From NCBI GenBank assembly GCA_030374805.1, contig JARGSG010000190.1, positions 682,001 through 746,000 on the forward strand: DNA of 64,000 nt. The letters are read 5' to 3'. A program made the position numbers and the translations under genes. This DNA comes from Gracilaria gracilis (lineage: Eukaryota; Rhodophyta; Florideophyceae; Gracilariales; Gracilariaceae). This document shows, piece by piece, positions 24,133 to 37,736 of this stretch (positions are counted from its first letter, which is position 1; every line of letters begins with the position of its first letter). The notes under the pieces are model-generated. The model did no database searches. It saw nothing but the letters and a program-made list of their open reading frames with translations, and was not told the origin of the DNA.

Positions 24133-27100
24133 TCAATGTCCTCCGCAGAAAACTCTACTATTTAAAGCATTCGTGTATAGATCAATATGACCTTCCAACA
24201 TCTCTTTGTACGCTGATGTCAACGCTTCCTCGTTGATTAATCCCAATTCTCCTAAACCTGTGACGCTGACTGAAGGCAGTAGGTTCTTAACTCGTTTGAT
24301 AAGGCTCTGCAACAGTGACTTACTATCAAACACACAGGTTTCTGAAGATAAATCGTTACTTCTCTTTTCATCCTTAGATCAACCCTCATGATTTGGGTCT
24401 CTGACATTGATCGCTTGCATATCAGCAAGCCCACTGTGGTAGCTTTACCGAGTGCAAAACAGGCACGATTCAATCTCGAATCCTAGTCGGGGATCCTTTT
24501 CACCACAGGTCCATTTCACTTCGTGTCCACAAGGAAGCTTTCCAGTAACTTCCCGAGCACAATTTGCCGTCTTCCTAAAGCACTCAACCTTTGCAAAATT
24601 GATGTTGTACATGAAACACATCTTTTCAACAAAGGTAAGGAGCAGATTCGTTCCCAAGTCTGTGACACGGTACGGTTGCGTCATGTCCGCAATCACCGCA
24701 GGTGCTCACTTCCGTTTGTTCACAAGGCGATTCTAGTGCGGCAAATGTCTTACTACACTTCACATCTTCTTCATGTCCACATTTCCTCTGAAGACGCGTA
24801 GTACACATGCACTCGGGCAACCGGACATCGAATACCCGATTTGGTTCCTTTCTCCCTTCGGACCACTACAGGACTTGTGAACTCATTTCGACCATCGAAA
24901 GCCACAGTGATTCCTGACGGAGGAGCATCATCCCATGGGACTATTTGACTGATGGCGCCTTGTAAAGAACACTCAATTTTAACTGCATGCTGGCAGAGTG
25001 GAGAAGAAACAGTTTCCACAATTAATCGACATGGTGGTGCCATCTGAGGTTCCGCCGCCCATTCAAACGCGCGACTGCAAGGAACATTTGCTTCTTCATG
25101 GCCACATAGTCTCCTATACTTGACTGGTTCAGTGCACGGGTTTACTCCCAGCAGGCAGGATCACAGTAGCCGAGGCCAGCCTTTCACGACAGGATCAGCT
25201 TCAGTGAGTCGACCCCCCGGGTATTTTAGAGGTGACTAGCTTCTCAAGATGACATGGGACTTCCACTTCGTTGTGAGCAGCGAGAACGATTACAACTAAT
25301 CAAAACAGGACACTGGGGCTCCTTTCCAGTGCTCGCAGCCCGTTGAAGCTCACTACACACACCGGGCCGCCCGCTGTGGAGCCGCTTACATGAAGAATAC
25401 AGAAAACACGTTCTTCAACAGGTTCCATACAATCAGGATACGGCTCTCCTTGACGGTGACACATTGTAGAGAAGAAGTGTCCGCATGAAATTCTTAGATT
25501 CACCTTGGTTTTGCAGGGTGTGAGTCGTTTTGTTCGGAAGAGAGAATACAACTCAGTGCAGTAGAGCTTGTTAGTCTTGTGCCCACATTTCCTTTGAACA
25601 ACAAAGGAGCCTCCACACAAAGCACCTATTTTTTTTACACGCGGGTTGAACGGGGGTGCATCTTCTATTACACTCTCGTCAGCTATAGTCTCCATGTCAC
25701 TCTCATCAACGCGACTGATAAACAAGGAAGGAGGCTGACTGTTGACTATCGCTCTGAAATGACAAGCCGTTTTGATCTCGGTTCCACATAACGGACTTAC
25801 TTGCAGTACTTGCTCGTCACATAAGCCCTCCTTGGAAGCATCTTTTGCTAGTTGAAATGCATCCACACACCGAACCATAATAGTATGTCCACAAGACCTG
25901 CGATACTTTGTCTTGATGAGACACTCTGGAAAATCTTCTCCATCACGTATAGCATGGGATCTACCAAGCTCTGTTTCAGATGGCTCATACTGTACGCCAT
26001 GCAAAACAATCGGTGGAGATCTTGAGATGGATTCACCATCCTGTTCGGACCAGAACTCTCGAAGTGCCGTTGCTTCATAACAGCGAGAAGACAATACGTG
26101 GGAGCAGCGAGGGCGCGGCTGGGCAACCGCTTCAAGACAGGTTGGTGGGTTTTCGAGAGCAAGTTCTTCTACGCTGTCTTTGCAAGTCATACGGGTTTTG
26201 CAACCACATGGTCGTTCATGAGTCACAAGCACATAACATGCCGGCGGCTCCTTTTCCCACATTCGACGTCTGTGACAAGTCTGTTTCTTTCGCTCGTGGC
26301 CACATGACGGAATGAACGTAGTCATCGACTAGTTTCTGAGCAGTCCCACAGCTCAACGTCTCCCAACTCAACCCTCTGATAATTGCGACATCTTTGCATA
26401 ACTGAATGAGAATATTCCCGGCCGATTATACAAGACAGGAACTTCACATACAAAACCCAATAACCCTTCAGCCAAATTAATCGAATCCGAAACTTTGAGT
26501 CTTACTTCGTGACAGTGAAGTGGAACCTCGCTATGAGACAAGCATGGGCTTGGTACTACGGCAGAGCATTGACTTCTATGCATTACTTACTAACGGTGAA
26601 TGGCATGGAAGTGCACAAGTGTGACCGCACCACGGCAAAGTGAAACCACAGAGCTTAGTACAGAAATGCTTGAAGTCCTTTGCTCCTATTGGAAATTCTT
26701 CTGCACTCGTTATATCTCGACTGACTTCATCGTGCCGTGGACAACAGATCGAGAGTTTTGAGCCGATAGCTCCTGAAGCTTCAACGGGATCTTTGTTCAA
26801 CCCATTACTGACATTGAGATCTCTTAGAAGGCGACACCAATAAGCAGGCACTTCACCACCCTTGCTGTTCTTGGATACGGCCTCCGAAGAGCCAACAATG
26901 TACAAACCAATCCGTGCGCGCGATAAAGAAACAACAAACCGATTTCGTAGCGCTACAAATCGGTTTCCGGGTTGAGTGCTAACTAGTGACAAAATCACAC
27001 TGTCATTTTCATCTCCTTGGTACCGGTCCACAGTCGAGACAAATATCCGCTTCACTTTCTCATATGTAACATCCCTAAGTCCTCGAGTTAAAGTGCGTTT

Positions 27101-29731
27101 TTGACCCTTGTAGGGGGTTATGATGGTGATAGACTCTGGTGGTACCCCGCTGTGGACAAGCCAATGCGCAAGAGCCACACAAGCTTTAGCTTCTCCATAA
27201 TTGCATCTCGAAATCCCTACTGCAGCCCGACATTCTTTCGTTTGGAGATCCCAGAAGAAAACTTTGGGCTTGATACCGGGTACGACCGCACCTTTTCCAA
27301 CCCATAAATTCCTTTCTTCCGCTTGCCATTTTGCACGATGTCGAACAAATCGGAAGTCCCTAAGCTTGTCCCCAATTCATTGAGTTATTGTTGTTTCAAA
27401 GTCTTCGATACATGCTATGTCTTCGTACTCACAACGCGTTAAATCACATAGGTTTGGTCGCATTCGACGTTGCACGTCAAGAACTGTGCACGAGGAGGGA
27501 TCATTTAGCACCAATCTTTCGAAAAGTGAGACCTTAATAAAAGGGTTCGCAACTTGCACGGAGAACCAGCATGGTTGCACGTACGCTGGGAGTTGCCGGA
27601 GATCACTAATTAGTTCAAGCTTTCGAAGGGAGCGTACTGAAAGCAAAGAAGTGTGGGTTCCAAAACTTCACATGCTTCCTCGAAAATCATGGCAAACGGC
27701 TCTGAAGCTCTCAAGGCATGAAGACGTCGAGTATCTCCAATCACAGTCGCACCAATCACTCGTGGACTCTTTAATGAGTAAGCAGCAGCCTCGGACAACT
27801 CACGCCTTGAAAATTCAACGTAGCTGTCAGCAGTCTCTGCCACAGCAGAGATGCTTGCCAGAACAGCGTCAAGGAAAGAAAATACATGTCTCCATCGATC
27901 AAGTAGAGGCAGGTCCCAATGCCAGTCCTCAGGAGCTGCAGATATGCTCTCATCTTGATGGACGTTTGGGAACACGGGTACTGCAGAATCTTCTACATCT
28001 GAATCTGACCCAGAAGCAGACTCAATGTCAACAATATCTTGAAGATGTCGCATTTGATCAGCGATATCCTCTTCAGATGATTCTGAGTCAGTTGAGGAGA
28101 TGTCTGCTTCATCAAGAATGTGATTCTGAGACATTTCCACTGCATCACCTTTAGCTTTGACATCCCCTGCACCACTATTTTGCGTGAAACCTTTGCTTTT
28201 CAGTTCGGACTCCAGTTTTTTTTGCAGTGACTATCTTCCCAGCCTCTCGAACATTGAGGGCTTTTTATTTGACATGAGAGGAAGGTTCTTGGTTAGGAAC
28301 ACCGCTGTCGATCATACTCAAAGCAGGTTTCACACCGTGCTCGTTCAGTCCAGTGTTGTTCCCAATCTCGTGGCTTCCAACACTTGGTTCATCAATGAGT
28401 GCCTCGCTATCTGGATTAACGAAACTATTTATCGACATTGTCCCGACAGTGCCTTTCCCAAGCACAAGTACAGCTGGATCATTATTTCGCAGCTGTTGCA
28501 GTTTATCGCCTGCACCCAGTGTTTCTGCATCGGACTCCACATCCTTGAGGACCTCATCTTGAAGGCTTTTTTCCATTCCATCTGATTTATAAGACTCATC
28601 TCCTGATTCTGATTCCAATTTTGACTCCGATTCTGATTCGAAATCAGGTTTCTGAGCTTTGTGAGCCACGCAGTAGAATGGTGCCTTATCGCAGGGCCTA
28701 GTTGCCCTGCACCTGCGACCTTTAGAGGTTGTAACTTCGCATTGCATTGTCGTTCCAGATATTGCCTGATGCTCTTCAAAGCTTCCGCCCCTTTTCTCGT
28801 GCTTCACGCACTACTTTGCGCTCGAGGAACAAACTCTTTCATTACAAGTCTCCCCATTTGAAATGAGGTGCTCACTTAATTGATGACGACTACAAACGTT
28901 CCGAGGCGCATAATCTACCACGAGCTTATCCAAAGACAGACTCTTCTCACGACAATAGCGACATGTGTGAGCATTGCAGAACTGAGATTTATCGTCTCTC
29001 CGTGAACCACAAAGTTTTCCATCTAGAACGTTTCCACATCGATGCTTGGCACACAGTCTTGACTCTGGCATGGCAAAATCAACTACGTGACAAATACGAT
29101 CCCATCCAATACAGTAGTGGTGTACACAGTATTGCTGCAAAGCATTTCGTAGGCCCCGGATTTTCTGGCATTCTTGAACAGAGCACTTGTGATCTATACA
29201 GAACTGAGAAGCTCCATCTAGATGTGCCGATCTGACAAAGTCAGGGTCACTGCAAGCGTATTGAAGACAAAGAAGACAACAGTGTATCGTACAAAAAGGT
29301 ACAGTTGGAGCTACAAATACCTCTGAACAGCCATCGTGTCCACAGGAACGATTCTCATAAGCACTTGGACCACTACTCGGTAGCACGGGAACAATTACGT
29401 ATTAAAGACAAAAGATGCAAGCTTGATCTCGGCAAGTATCGGCCCCTTCCATTCTGGACTACTTGCAGATTGTACCTTGATATCTGCATCGATGGATTTC
29501 GCAAAAGTAAAGCTCCTCCACCCTGGTTTCAAAGCAGCCTCGCACGCGACAACCGTGGAGTTCCCTGCAGAATACCCCGGGCTTTTCACTAGGAAACAGA
29601 GAGTTTTCAGCAGAACATCGTGGTGGTGGTATTGAGCCAGCCAACCACTTGCCAAGTAAGAAATAGACTTGATCGGTGTGGCCTTCAAACCAATGCTCAG
29701 TGCCTTTTTGCAGTCCTTGCATGAATTCCAA
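24133..29731 (-). pseudogene. ZNFX1/NFX1-type SF1 helicase with Cys/His-rich N-terminus, broken
   Basis: Minus order: Cys/His repeats of the form FC..H.C....C (29731-28813, TAG at 29459 and 28811); a Ser/Glu-rich linker (28800-28265); helicase motifs from 28140, with FEEACEVLEP (motif II) near 27675, SDLRQLPAY (III) near 27604, ITIITPYKGQ (IV) near 27115, VDRYQGDEND (V) near 27020 and SLSRARIGLY (VI) near 26910; then NFX1-type CGH zinc repeats (26650-24445). No Walker A/P-loop is visible before motif II. Frameshifts lie near 28280, 27645 and 26580, and a TGA at 27377. ZNFX1 relatives act in RNA silencing and RNA surveillance. Here the gene is cargo inside a transposon. Confidence 0.8.
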
Positions 29732-30087
29732 TAAGTCCTAGTCATGTACGGTTGGTACATTCATCTAGGACTCTTGAAGCATCTAACCCTTGGGCTTTTG
29801 AACCGTGTAAAGCACCTTCAACGTGAAATAGCCAGCGACCCCCAGCAAAATATCCACACAATTAGTACGACCACGTTGCCTCCTATACAAAATGAATCCC
29901 GGAGCTGTGAGCCTGGGATTTGACAAGGTATTTGCAAATAATAGGGCAACGCAGTCTATTGCTTGAGTACACGATACTCGCCCCTTGCTCGCATGTGAAT
30001 TGTCTTGGAGGCAAAACCTCCATTCTCACCATAGCCTTATATGTCTACTGAACCATCGGTTATCAATCAGAACACGCTTGTAGTTAC
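29732..30087. other. No gene recognised
   Basis: Spacer between the helicase relic and the membrane-protein frame. Nothing was seen. Confidence 0.5.
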
Positions 30088-30540
30088 TTAGTACATGGTA
30101 TCACATGGATGTCGCGACAAAACAAAAGGATGTGTATCGCATACGTTAATAAAACGTAGATACCAAAATGGTTTGACGAAGGCTGGCGTGTTGTTTGGGT
30201 CAATGTAGTACCAAGATTTGGGGATGGAGCTGAGGATCTATAACATCCCCAGTACTTGAGCATGTTTGACCCCAATGAACAAAGACGACACCAATAAACC
30301 CATGCTCTGTCTGACAAACACGTTGAGAATCAGAACAATCGTGTAAAACAAGAATGTGTGAAACTTGGCATTCAAGCCGAAACCCCAGTACTTAAGGAAG
30401 GTAAAAAACATAAGTGCCAACATATCCACTGGAGGCTCCATTTGCCACCCGAAGGAACCGATCGGGAACATTGTTAGTACCAATGAAGCCACAGAGAGGC
30501 CAGAAGCAAGATCGTGTGTTGAATGAAAGAGACGTATCAA
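30088..30540 (-). pseudogene. Multi-pass membrane protein fragment with one TAG
   Basis: The frame from 30540 has hydrophobic segments LSVASLVLTMFPIGSF, MLALMFFTFLKYWGF, FHTFLFYTIVLILNVFV and GLLVSSLFIGV, then HAQVLGML, a TAG at 30238-30240, and ILSSIPKSWYYIDPNN continuing in frame to TAA 30088-30090. The pattern of closely spaced helices followed by Q..ml..l..IP..W and a Phe-Trp-rich tail recalls the last helices of algal and oomycete TRP-like surface proteins, but that match is weak. The N-terminal part is missing. It is probably a captured host gene fragment in the large insertion. Confidence 0.35.
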
Positions 30541-32551
30541 CTGAAAGCACTGTATAGTCTGAGAAGAGGTGACAATACGACGTCTACGTTTTCCTTCATG
30601 CTATGCTTGGGTTCATTACAACCCGATCGGCGGCCTCGCGTTACTTAGTCTGAAAGACTTGAAAGTTTCATCGTGCCACTCCTTGCTCATGGTAGTGGGA
30701 ATACTGGCTGCAACAAACAAAGGCAAATCGCGAATACAACTGTTGCATACGTCAGTACGTTCCAAAATGCAGATTAAAAGCACACATGCGCAAGTGAAAA
30801 GAATTTAGATTGTCACCTACATCAACAAGAACGGCCTTTCAAGAGAAGTGCGGCGGCGCCCATGATGGCGGCGACATCACCGATGATTTAGAACCTCTGC
30901 GGAAAGCCGGCGACATGCGGCCAGGGAGTCCAGTTGGTGTTGGAGCGGTCGACGATGGTCATGCTGTAAGCGCAGAGAAAGTGGTTGACGAAGGTGCGAC
31001 GCTGCGGCGATCGGGCGGTCACACTGAGAAAGACAACTCAGTGAGTTGGAGTTGAAGAGAAGACGGGTGTCGGGGAAACGTAACAATCGTAGACGTGCAA
31101 TACGTGTTACTTTTGGCTGTGTACAGACAGGTAATTGGTGAAGTAACACCGAAAGATGTAATTACGGGCGACAGCCGCTCCAGAGACATGACATCCATTG
31201 TGCGGCTGATCTCGGTTGCGTTTGCTGCGCTAGGCCGTTCTCGTCGCCGCCAGCTGCGAGACGACAAGAAGCGGGCGCTATTCGGTTCGGCCATTGCGCC
31301 GCGCTTCGTAGTGGCCGCTGCGCTCGGCGACGCGAAGGCGCGCGTGTTCAAAGTGGTGTCTGCGCTGCGGCGACAGTGCAATGGATGTCGGGTGGTAGGA
31401 CATGGCAAGAAGGTTTACGTGCTATATAGGGTACATCCGCGCCGCAGGCAGCGTCAGGGAAAGGGATTTTTCCTCCACCGCCGCTTCTCCCCCTTGCGTC
31501 TACATGAAGTTCACCTCGCGATGATACTGTTATCACGATATTGTCGCCATATGTGCAACGAGACCACGTTCTGCAGTAATCTAGAGTGTACGATTGTACT
31601 CCCTAACTCTGCCGTTCCAGTGCAGGCCTTGTATCCTTATCACAAGGGTGTGTACTGTGCCACAAGCCATCACGGCGTGATCCATGATGTGTTGATCTCT
31701 GTTACCCATGCTCCAAGTGCAGCTCCTCAGCCTCGCGCACAGCTCTCCTTACGCCGAATCTACGTGAATCGTTCATGTGCCGCATGTTCTCTTTGCTTAG
31801 CAACACTGTTACTGCCGCATGCAAACCGTCATGTGCCCTTCGACGTGGTCCCCGCCGTGCAGAACGTCTCCACCCTTGGTACGAACAGACTCATTGCTGT
31901 GTTCGCAAAACTTCCACGACACATTCGCGCGGGCTTCTCATCACGTGTAACTCATATATCTCTGCTCCTCAAACAAAAGGATTCACTGGCTTTGATTTTT
32001 AATGCAGCTGTATATCGCTTCCATGACCCTGACGCGAACGCAGTGAGTTACACAAGAGGCGGAGCTCGCAAAGACATGACGAATGAGCATAGTTTCGAGT
32101 TGGGAACTTCTCTCTACTGAGAAAGCTGTTGCTTGTTCTTCGATTATTAATGCCTTTGCCGGACTATACCCTACATCGATATCATCACATTGTCGTGCTG
32201 GTCGGGCTCTATGCGAAAAACTGTGGGGCGTAATCTTCTCATTTTGCTCAAAAGCATCGAGGGGATACTAGAGGTGCAAGTAATTCAGAAAATATTGGAG
32301 ACATGTGTGAGAACAATAGTCCTAGATGTGGTAGCAAACATGAGCCAGCCAACAAAGGGTTGACAAATGACATGAACGGTGCTCATATGAAGCACTCCCA
32401 CAACAGTTTCCGCGTAAAGCATAGGTGCCCGTGGATTTCAGCGTTGTCAGAGTTGTACACTAGAAACCACTTCGCCCTCATCATGTGACTCCAGCTGGGG
32501 CTCGGGGCTATCATTTTCATTGTCGTTTGAAATGTTCAGGGGTTCGGGGTG
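30541..32551. other. GC-rich stretch with a long uncertain frame
   Basis: A plus frame at 31095-32120 (341 codons, GTG start) is Arg/Ala/His-rich with scattered Cys. Overlapping minus frames at 31019-31408 and 31348-31536 are also long because of the GC bias. I find no motif, signal peptide or family support for any of them. The plus frame could be real but is more likely compositional. Confidence 0.25.
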
Positions 32552-33626
32552 TCAATTCGCGTTCGGAATCGGTTCATCATGTTCACATTTAGCCCCATTG
32601 CCCGGATTGGAATCTGGATCGTTTTCGTCGCTTGTAATATGTACGACCTTAACATTTGAGTGCGGTACTTCTTCGATGGGCAACAGCATATGCTTATATG
32701 CAGTTACTGTGTACGTATCTAAATGAATTTCGTACAAAAACTTGTGCGGTGTCGCATCAGCAGGTTCGCTGACTAATCCTAACTCCTCAACCTCTTGAGA
32801 AAGCGACTGTGATTTAGGACCAGTGTCACTTTCATCTATGCTGGCGTTTGAAGAGTGTCCATCTCTGCTTGAAAACGATGAAGAGCACGGACTGTACGTT
32901 GAATCGTTCGTTCGAAGATCATATGACGAAGAAGTAGAGGAGCCAATACTAGAACCATCGCCATCAATTCCAGATCTTACACTTGTGGTTCTGTCGCTAT
33001 CTTTCTCAGCATTATTTAGCTTCTTCCGGTTTCCATACCATTCGCGGCGCTTTTTCTTGCGAAGGCTTCGTTGTTGGGGGGTTTCCAGCTGTCTCCGTTT
33101 CTTGTATAGAATTCTCTGTTTCTCGTTTTCCGAAACACGATTCTTCTCCTGTTGTCTCCAATTTCGCTTTCTCGTCAACGCATCAGACGCAATCTTTGCA
33201 ATGTTCCGAGGATCCTCCGTCTTCTCGTGAACAATTTTATTTCTCAGAGCCGCACTTCCTACTGTCTGGGAGCTGCGAAAAGCTACTAGGGTTGCATGAC
33301 GAGGCACCAAGACTTTCCGAAAGGGACAATGCGGATCTTCCGGAGTCGATAGTTCTCTGAATGTGTAGCAGGAATCTGGAGGCGACATTGCTTTGCAATT
33401 CGATTCAACTTCGATAACGGACTGCAGCACCGAGGGAATCTTGTACCATGTCACACATATTGTGACATGGTTCATGGACCACACTATCAACGTGTAGCGG
33501 TGCACGTTGTACACATGTAATGCACTTCAACGGAGGACGACCACCAGCCAAGAGCGTAGAACAAGGTATCTCCTGAAGTGAAGGTCCGAGATGCCTTCGG
33601 TATCTCTGTACCTTCGGCACACCCAT
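32552..33626 (-). CDS. Basic-region, Ser-rich nuclear-type protein (unknown), probably frameshifted
   Basis: The frame 33514-32552 (320 codons, GTG start) contains a strongly basic block at about residues 110-170 (RKRNWRQQEKNR, then KKRRQLETPQQRSLRKKKRR). A Ser-rich acidic segment (SSIGSSTSSSYD) and an acidic tail follow. An overlapping frame from 33626 reads GGRPPLKCITCV with a CxxC and later HEPCHNMCDM. It may be the true N-terminus joined by a 1-nt shift near 33420. The layout resembles a DNA-binding transcriptional regulator, but a leucine zipper is not evident. No family was recognised. Confidence 0.4.
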
Positions 33627-34586
33627 ATCTCAGCTACCAAACACAACGTCTGTGATGGGTACCAAGTGCAGCGCTGCGTTCGTCAACCAAAAAACAAATG
33701 CCACGTCCTCCGGAGCACGGTTCATGTTGTTGTCGAAGATGTTGTTTGTTCGCCTTGGAGGTTTCGCTTGTCATTGCGCTGCTGATGCTTTCTTCCTATA
33801 CAGTCGTCACCGCCTTCCTCCTGTTCCTCGTAAGTTAATGAGGCCCGCTGACTGTGCCTCTTATGGTCATCGCCATGAAGTTCTTCCGCGACTGTGACTT
33901 TGCATTTTTCGTGTACGAGAAAACGTGAACAATCACGATCGGCTGTCTTCGTGTAACATATAGCAACAACACGGCAGCTATTCATCTCATTACCTTTCTA
34001 GACCATGGCATCTGTGCGTCTCTCCTTCTGTTCATACTGGCGGCCAGCCTCCAATTTCGACCTTATCGATCTTTTAATTATTATCAAGCCGTCTTCAACT
34101 GGGCCCACCACAGCAGTCGAATTTTTGCCTCGTTCTGTACATTGAGTACGGACATTCTGATCAGGAAGAAGATAAAACATCAGCGTTCCCAACACCAAGT
34201 AATGGTCGCGGTTGAGCGCACGCTTCATGTCACTGTCCCCTACAGCACAACTGGTTCGTATGATTCCTCCGCCGGCTAAACTTCTTCTTCTGGCCGTGCT
34301 ATACACAATTGCCACCATCTTCCATCTCATGCGCTCTATTTTGAACGTTCTTACCTTCTACGCCGTTCAACTTGCCCACCTCTCCAATGAGGTACCGTAC
34401 AATCCGTCTTGCAGTGCACATTCTATACCATTCCAACTCCCCAACTGTGCTGTACACAATGAAGAAACTGCCAGTCTTTCCTTGCTGCTTTCTGGAAACA
34501 TTCGCAACAGCGCAGTGGTCAAAGAAGATGTTGGTTTGGATGACTAAATACTATTCTGTTCATTACTTCAGCGTAACCTGGCATCA
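33627..34586. other. No gene recognised
   Basis: Short frames on both strands (for example 34212-34547 plus, with one hydrophobic stretch). This is the 3' flank of the TNP2 gene. No support for coding. Confidence 0.4.
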
Positions 34587-37500
34587 TTACACCTCATTGG
34601 CCCCAGGAAGGAATACATTGTCACGACACTGTCTACTGGTTCGGCTCCGTTCAAGAAAGTACCTCCTGCTCGATATGTCAATATATCCTACCAACCGAAG
34701 AATACGTTGTGCGGGCTCAATGGTCACCTCTGTTCTCCGACGATCCTGCGTGTATACCAGATCTAATGATTTGTTGAATATGCAACCATACTGCCATCGG
34801 ACCTGGGCCAAGCTTAGCTTAATCTTCACATCTCGACCGTTCAGCGTCATCTTCAGAACGGCTTCGTACAGTCCTTCGACATAACCATAGTATAAGTCAA
34901 CAGCATCCGAAGCTTTCTCGAGTGTATCAGAGGCTCCAGATGCGGTGTCTGATTGGTATCTAAGAAATTCAGCTGCGATGCAGTGCTTCTGGCGTGTTGT
35001 TGAGTACTGAGATCTCTCACGTCTTCTGCGGTATGCATCAACGGTTTCAATGGAAAATTCAACTCCTCTCTTGTGTACATTCGCAGATTGGTGTTGTTTA
35101 AACGAGGCAGTTCTGTACTGGATACCATGAGATTCTGGAAATTGTTCACTGACAAACCTGGATATCGCAGACTCTTGCGCGTTTGTTGGCCGACACTCGA
35201 TTCCTGCCCCTCGGCATACTACTCCCGTCCCATATTCTCCATTATCTTCCTCAGTGCTTACGCTCTCTAATTCGTCCCCAAATGAGATGGAGAGCTTTTG
35301 CTCACCTGAAATGTGCGGTGCCAGTCCACCATTCATGACGCGAAGAGCAAAAAGCCTATGGTTCTTATGAAACAAGTGAGCGTGAACACTCGTCTTTGTC
35401 GTCATTCGCCTCCCCATTTCGCCAAGCAATCTTTCGATGAGAAACTGTGAGGTTCCCGAAAGGGGTCCACACTGCTGAAGAAGCTCAGGGATATGAAGAA
35501 TCGCATGTGTGCTGGGGGTAAAGCAGTATGCATCAGACGACGTACTGTAGAACCAATTGGCAAAGTTTGCGTACAGCTTTTCTATAAGCCTTTTGAGCTC
35601 TTGCGAAGTCCCAGAATCGCAGCGGTACTCGAAACAAAGTGATACAACCCTGGCAGTGAGGACGCACAATCTCAATACTTCTTTTCTGACCTTATGGCGA
35701 TGGAAGATAGGCACAATGTAGAGCTCAAGATGTCGCTTTAAGTCTTCGGCTTTGTACTTCTCAAGTTCACATAATGGGAGCGGTGCACGACCCCAAGATG
35801 TTGGAATCCCGTCCGCACACGATTCCATATCATTGTTGATCTTATCAAGGAGCACAGATGGGACGCAGTATTCTGGTAGCTCTTGCATCTTTTCATGTTG
35901 CGCATGACGCCCGGTGAGAAGCTTCAGAAGATGCTTTGCCCATCCCAGCAGTACGAGATGCATGATATCATAAGGAAACGCGTACTTGTAGTCCAACGAA
36001 AGTTTTCGGAAACAAGAGTCGGCTTTCACGCCTGTGCGCTTTGCCAGCAACTTTCTCGCTGCACAACCGATTTCAAGGGTGCTGCACGACTTCCATGATG
36101 ATATTATATCGGCCTCCTTCCGAGAGGAGTGGCATTCTATCCTCGTAATGTCCCCAGGTCTGTACAACGCACCGTCCGCATTTGTTGTTCCATTACGAAC
36201 AGCCTCTTGGATGATTTGGTTTGGGACACTGGGAAGGACACAAGAAGTCTTAAGTTCTGACAAATAGGTCTTCTCTTTCATGCAAAACCTGCAGAACAGT
36301 CTGCCTGTATGTCCAACATACCCTAACAGTTTTGTAGCGGCTGGCCAATCTGCCGTGAAGAACAATATGTGAGCTCTTACGGTTCTGAACTTTCCATCTC
36401 CGCGAAGAACTCTTATACCTTTCTCTAGTGTCTTGAAATCCCGCACTATCTCGTACATGAATGTGTCAAAATACAGAGACACATGAGATCCTGGCACGAT
36501 ACCGAGAATCAATGCGTTGCTCGCTCGAGATCTTTGGCGCGGATCGAAATTAAGAACAGTACAAACCAGTGGCCAGGATGATATTGCCTCTCCTCTTCTG
36601 GTTTTCGCACATTCAAACCCATCTGTGGAAAAGGTTAAGAATACACTTAAGTTACTTTCGGGGTCCTGATCGCGCAGGCAATTTTCGTAACGTCTTCGAA
36701 ACATCTCCCCGTGGAAATAGTCGTGCAAATCAGATGCCTCGCCTTGCCCTGTACACACGCTTCTGCACTTTACATATCCTTCCAGTAACTGGGCAAAAGA
36801 AGCCTTGGCTGTGCAGAGTGCTTCTATTGCGACGGATGGCTTCATGAACCAGAATTTGGACGGTCCACGCATCGATTTAGAACACTGCGGACATTGAGAC
36901 GCAGTGCGAAGCTTACCGGCCGATACTGCATGGCCATTGGGACACATCCAAACAAATGTTTTGTGAGCAAGAGACTAAGAAATGGCATGATTAATCATTG
37001 ATCGATATGAGGAACGGGCCCGAATAGGATCCACAGGAAGAATTCGTTCAATGTTTCTCTGCGATATACCTGAAAGTTCTGCAGTGAACAAAAACTTGTT
37101 CAGTCTTTCAAACTCTGTTCCAACTATGTCAAGTTTTTTGTCCATCTCCACATCCAGCTGGTCCACGCACATATCGATGGTTTCATATTCCGAACTGCTT
37201 GCTATAGATGGCTCTCTGGTGCAAGTAGCAGACGCACTACAACCCACATCTTCCTCTTGGATATGGTCTGGTTCATCGAGATGTCCTATGATGTTCAAAC
37301 TATCTGCGACATTCTCTGGGGGCAATTTAGAGCACAAGTTTCGGTCGATCACATTTCCCTGTTGAAACGGTTCAGAGTCATTGAAATCTCCCTTTTCGTA
37401 GCTTGCCTTGTCTTCATCTTCGGCGCGTGGTGCGTTACGCGCAGTTATGTTCCGCTTATTTGATTCTACAGCGCACCTAGACATATCCGGGTCGGGATTG

Positions 37501-37736
37501 GTTTCCACATTGGTGCTCATCGGTCTCGCTCTCTTTCGATTGTGTACTCCTTTCTCGCCTCCACCTTGCCATCTATATCTTCGTCGTCTTAATGGAGAGA
37601 GCGATTTTGAATACCCACTGGAGGCTGAAGGATTTTCGTCATTCTTGTCGGGGGACCATGAAGTGTCGTTACTATCGTCGAGTCGTACCTCCCACCTACT
37701 TCTACGAGGGTGTGATACGTCGTTCCAATTCTCCAT
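34587..37736 (-). CDS. TNP2-family (CACTA-like) transposase, one internal TAG
   Basis: From ATG 37736 about 253 codons of charged, Ser-rich sequence run to TAG 36975-36977. The same frame continues for 795 codons to TAA 34587-34589. The second part begins with a zinc site (MCPNGH...CPQC), then TDGFECAKTRRGEAISSWPL, LILGIVPGSHV, a gh.grlfCrfC block, PYDIMHLVLLGWAKHLL and a DUF4218-like end (HAILHIPELLQQCGPLSG...IERLLGEMGR). These are the landmarks of TNP2/EnSpm (CMC) transposases of plants and fungi, which cut at terminal repeats. Full length and near-intact, with only the TAG. It is head-to-head with the gene at 38595. Either the motor of a nested element or part of the cargo. Confidence 0.8.

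Noticed and set aside
31095-32120. 341-codon plus-strand frame as a gene
   Set aside because: The start is GTG, there is no motif, and long frames exist on both strands because of local GC bias. Kept only as an uncertain note.
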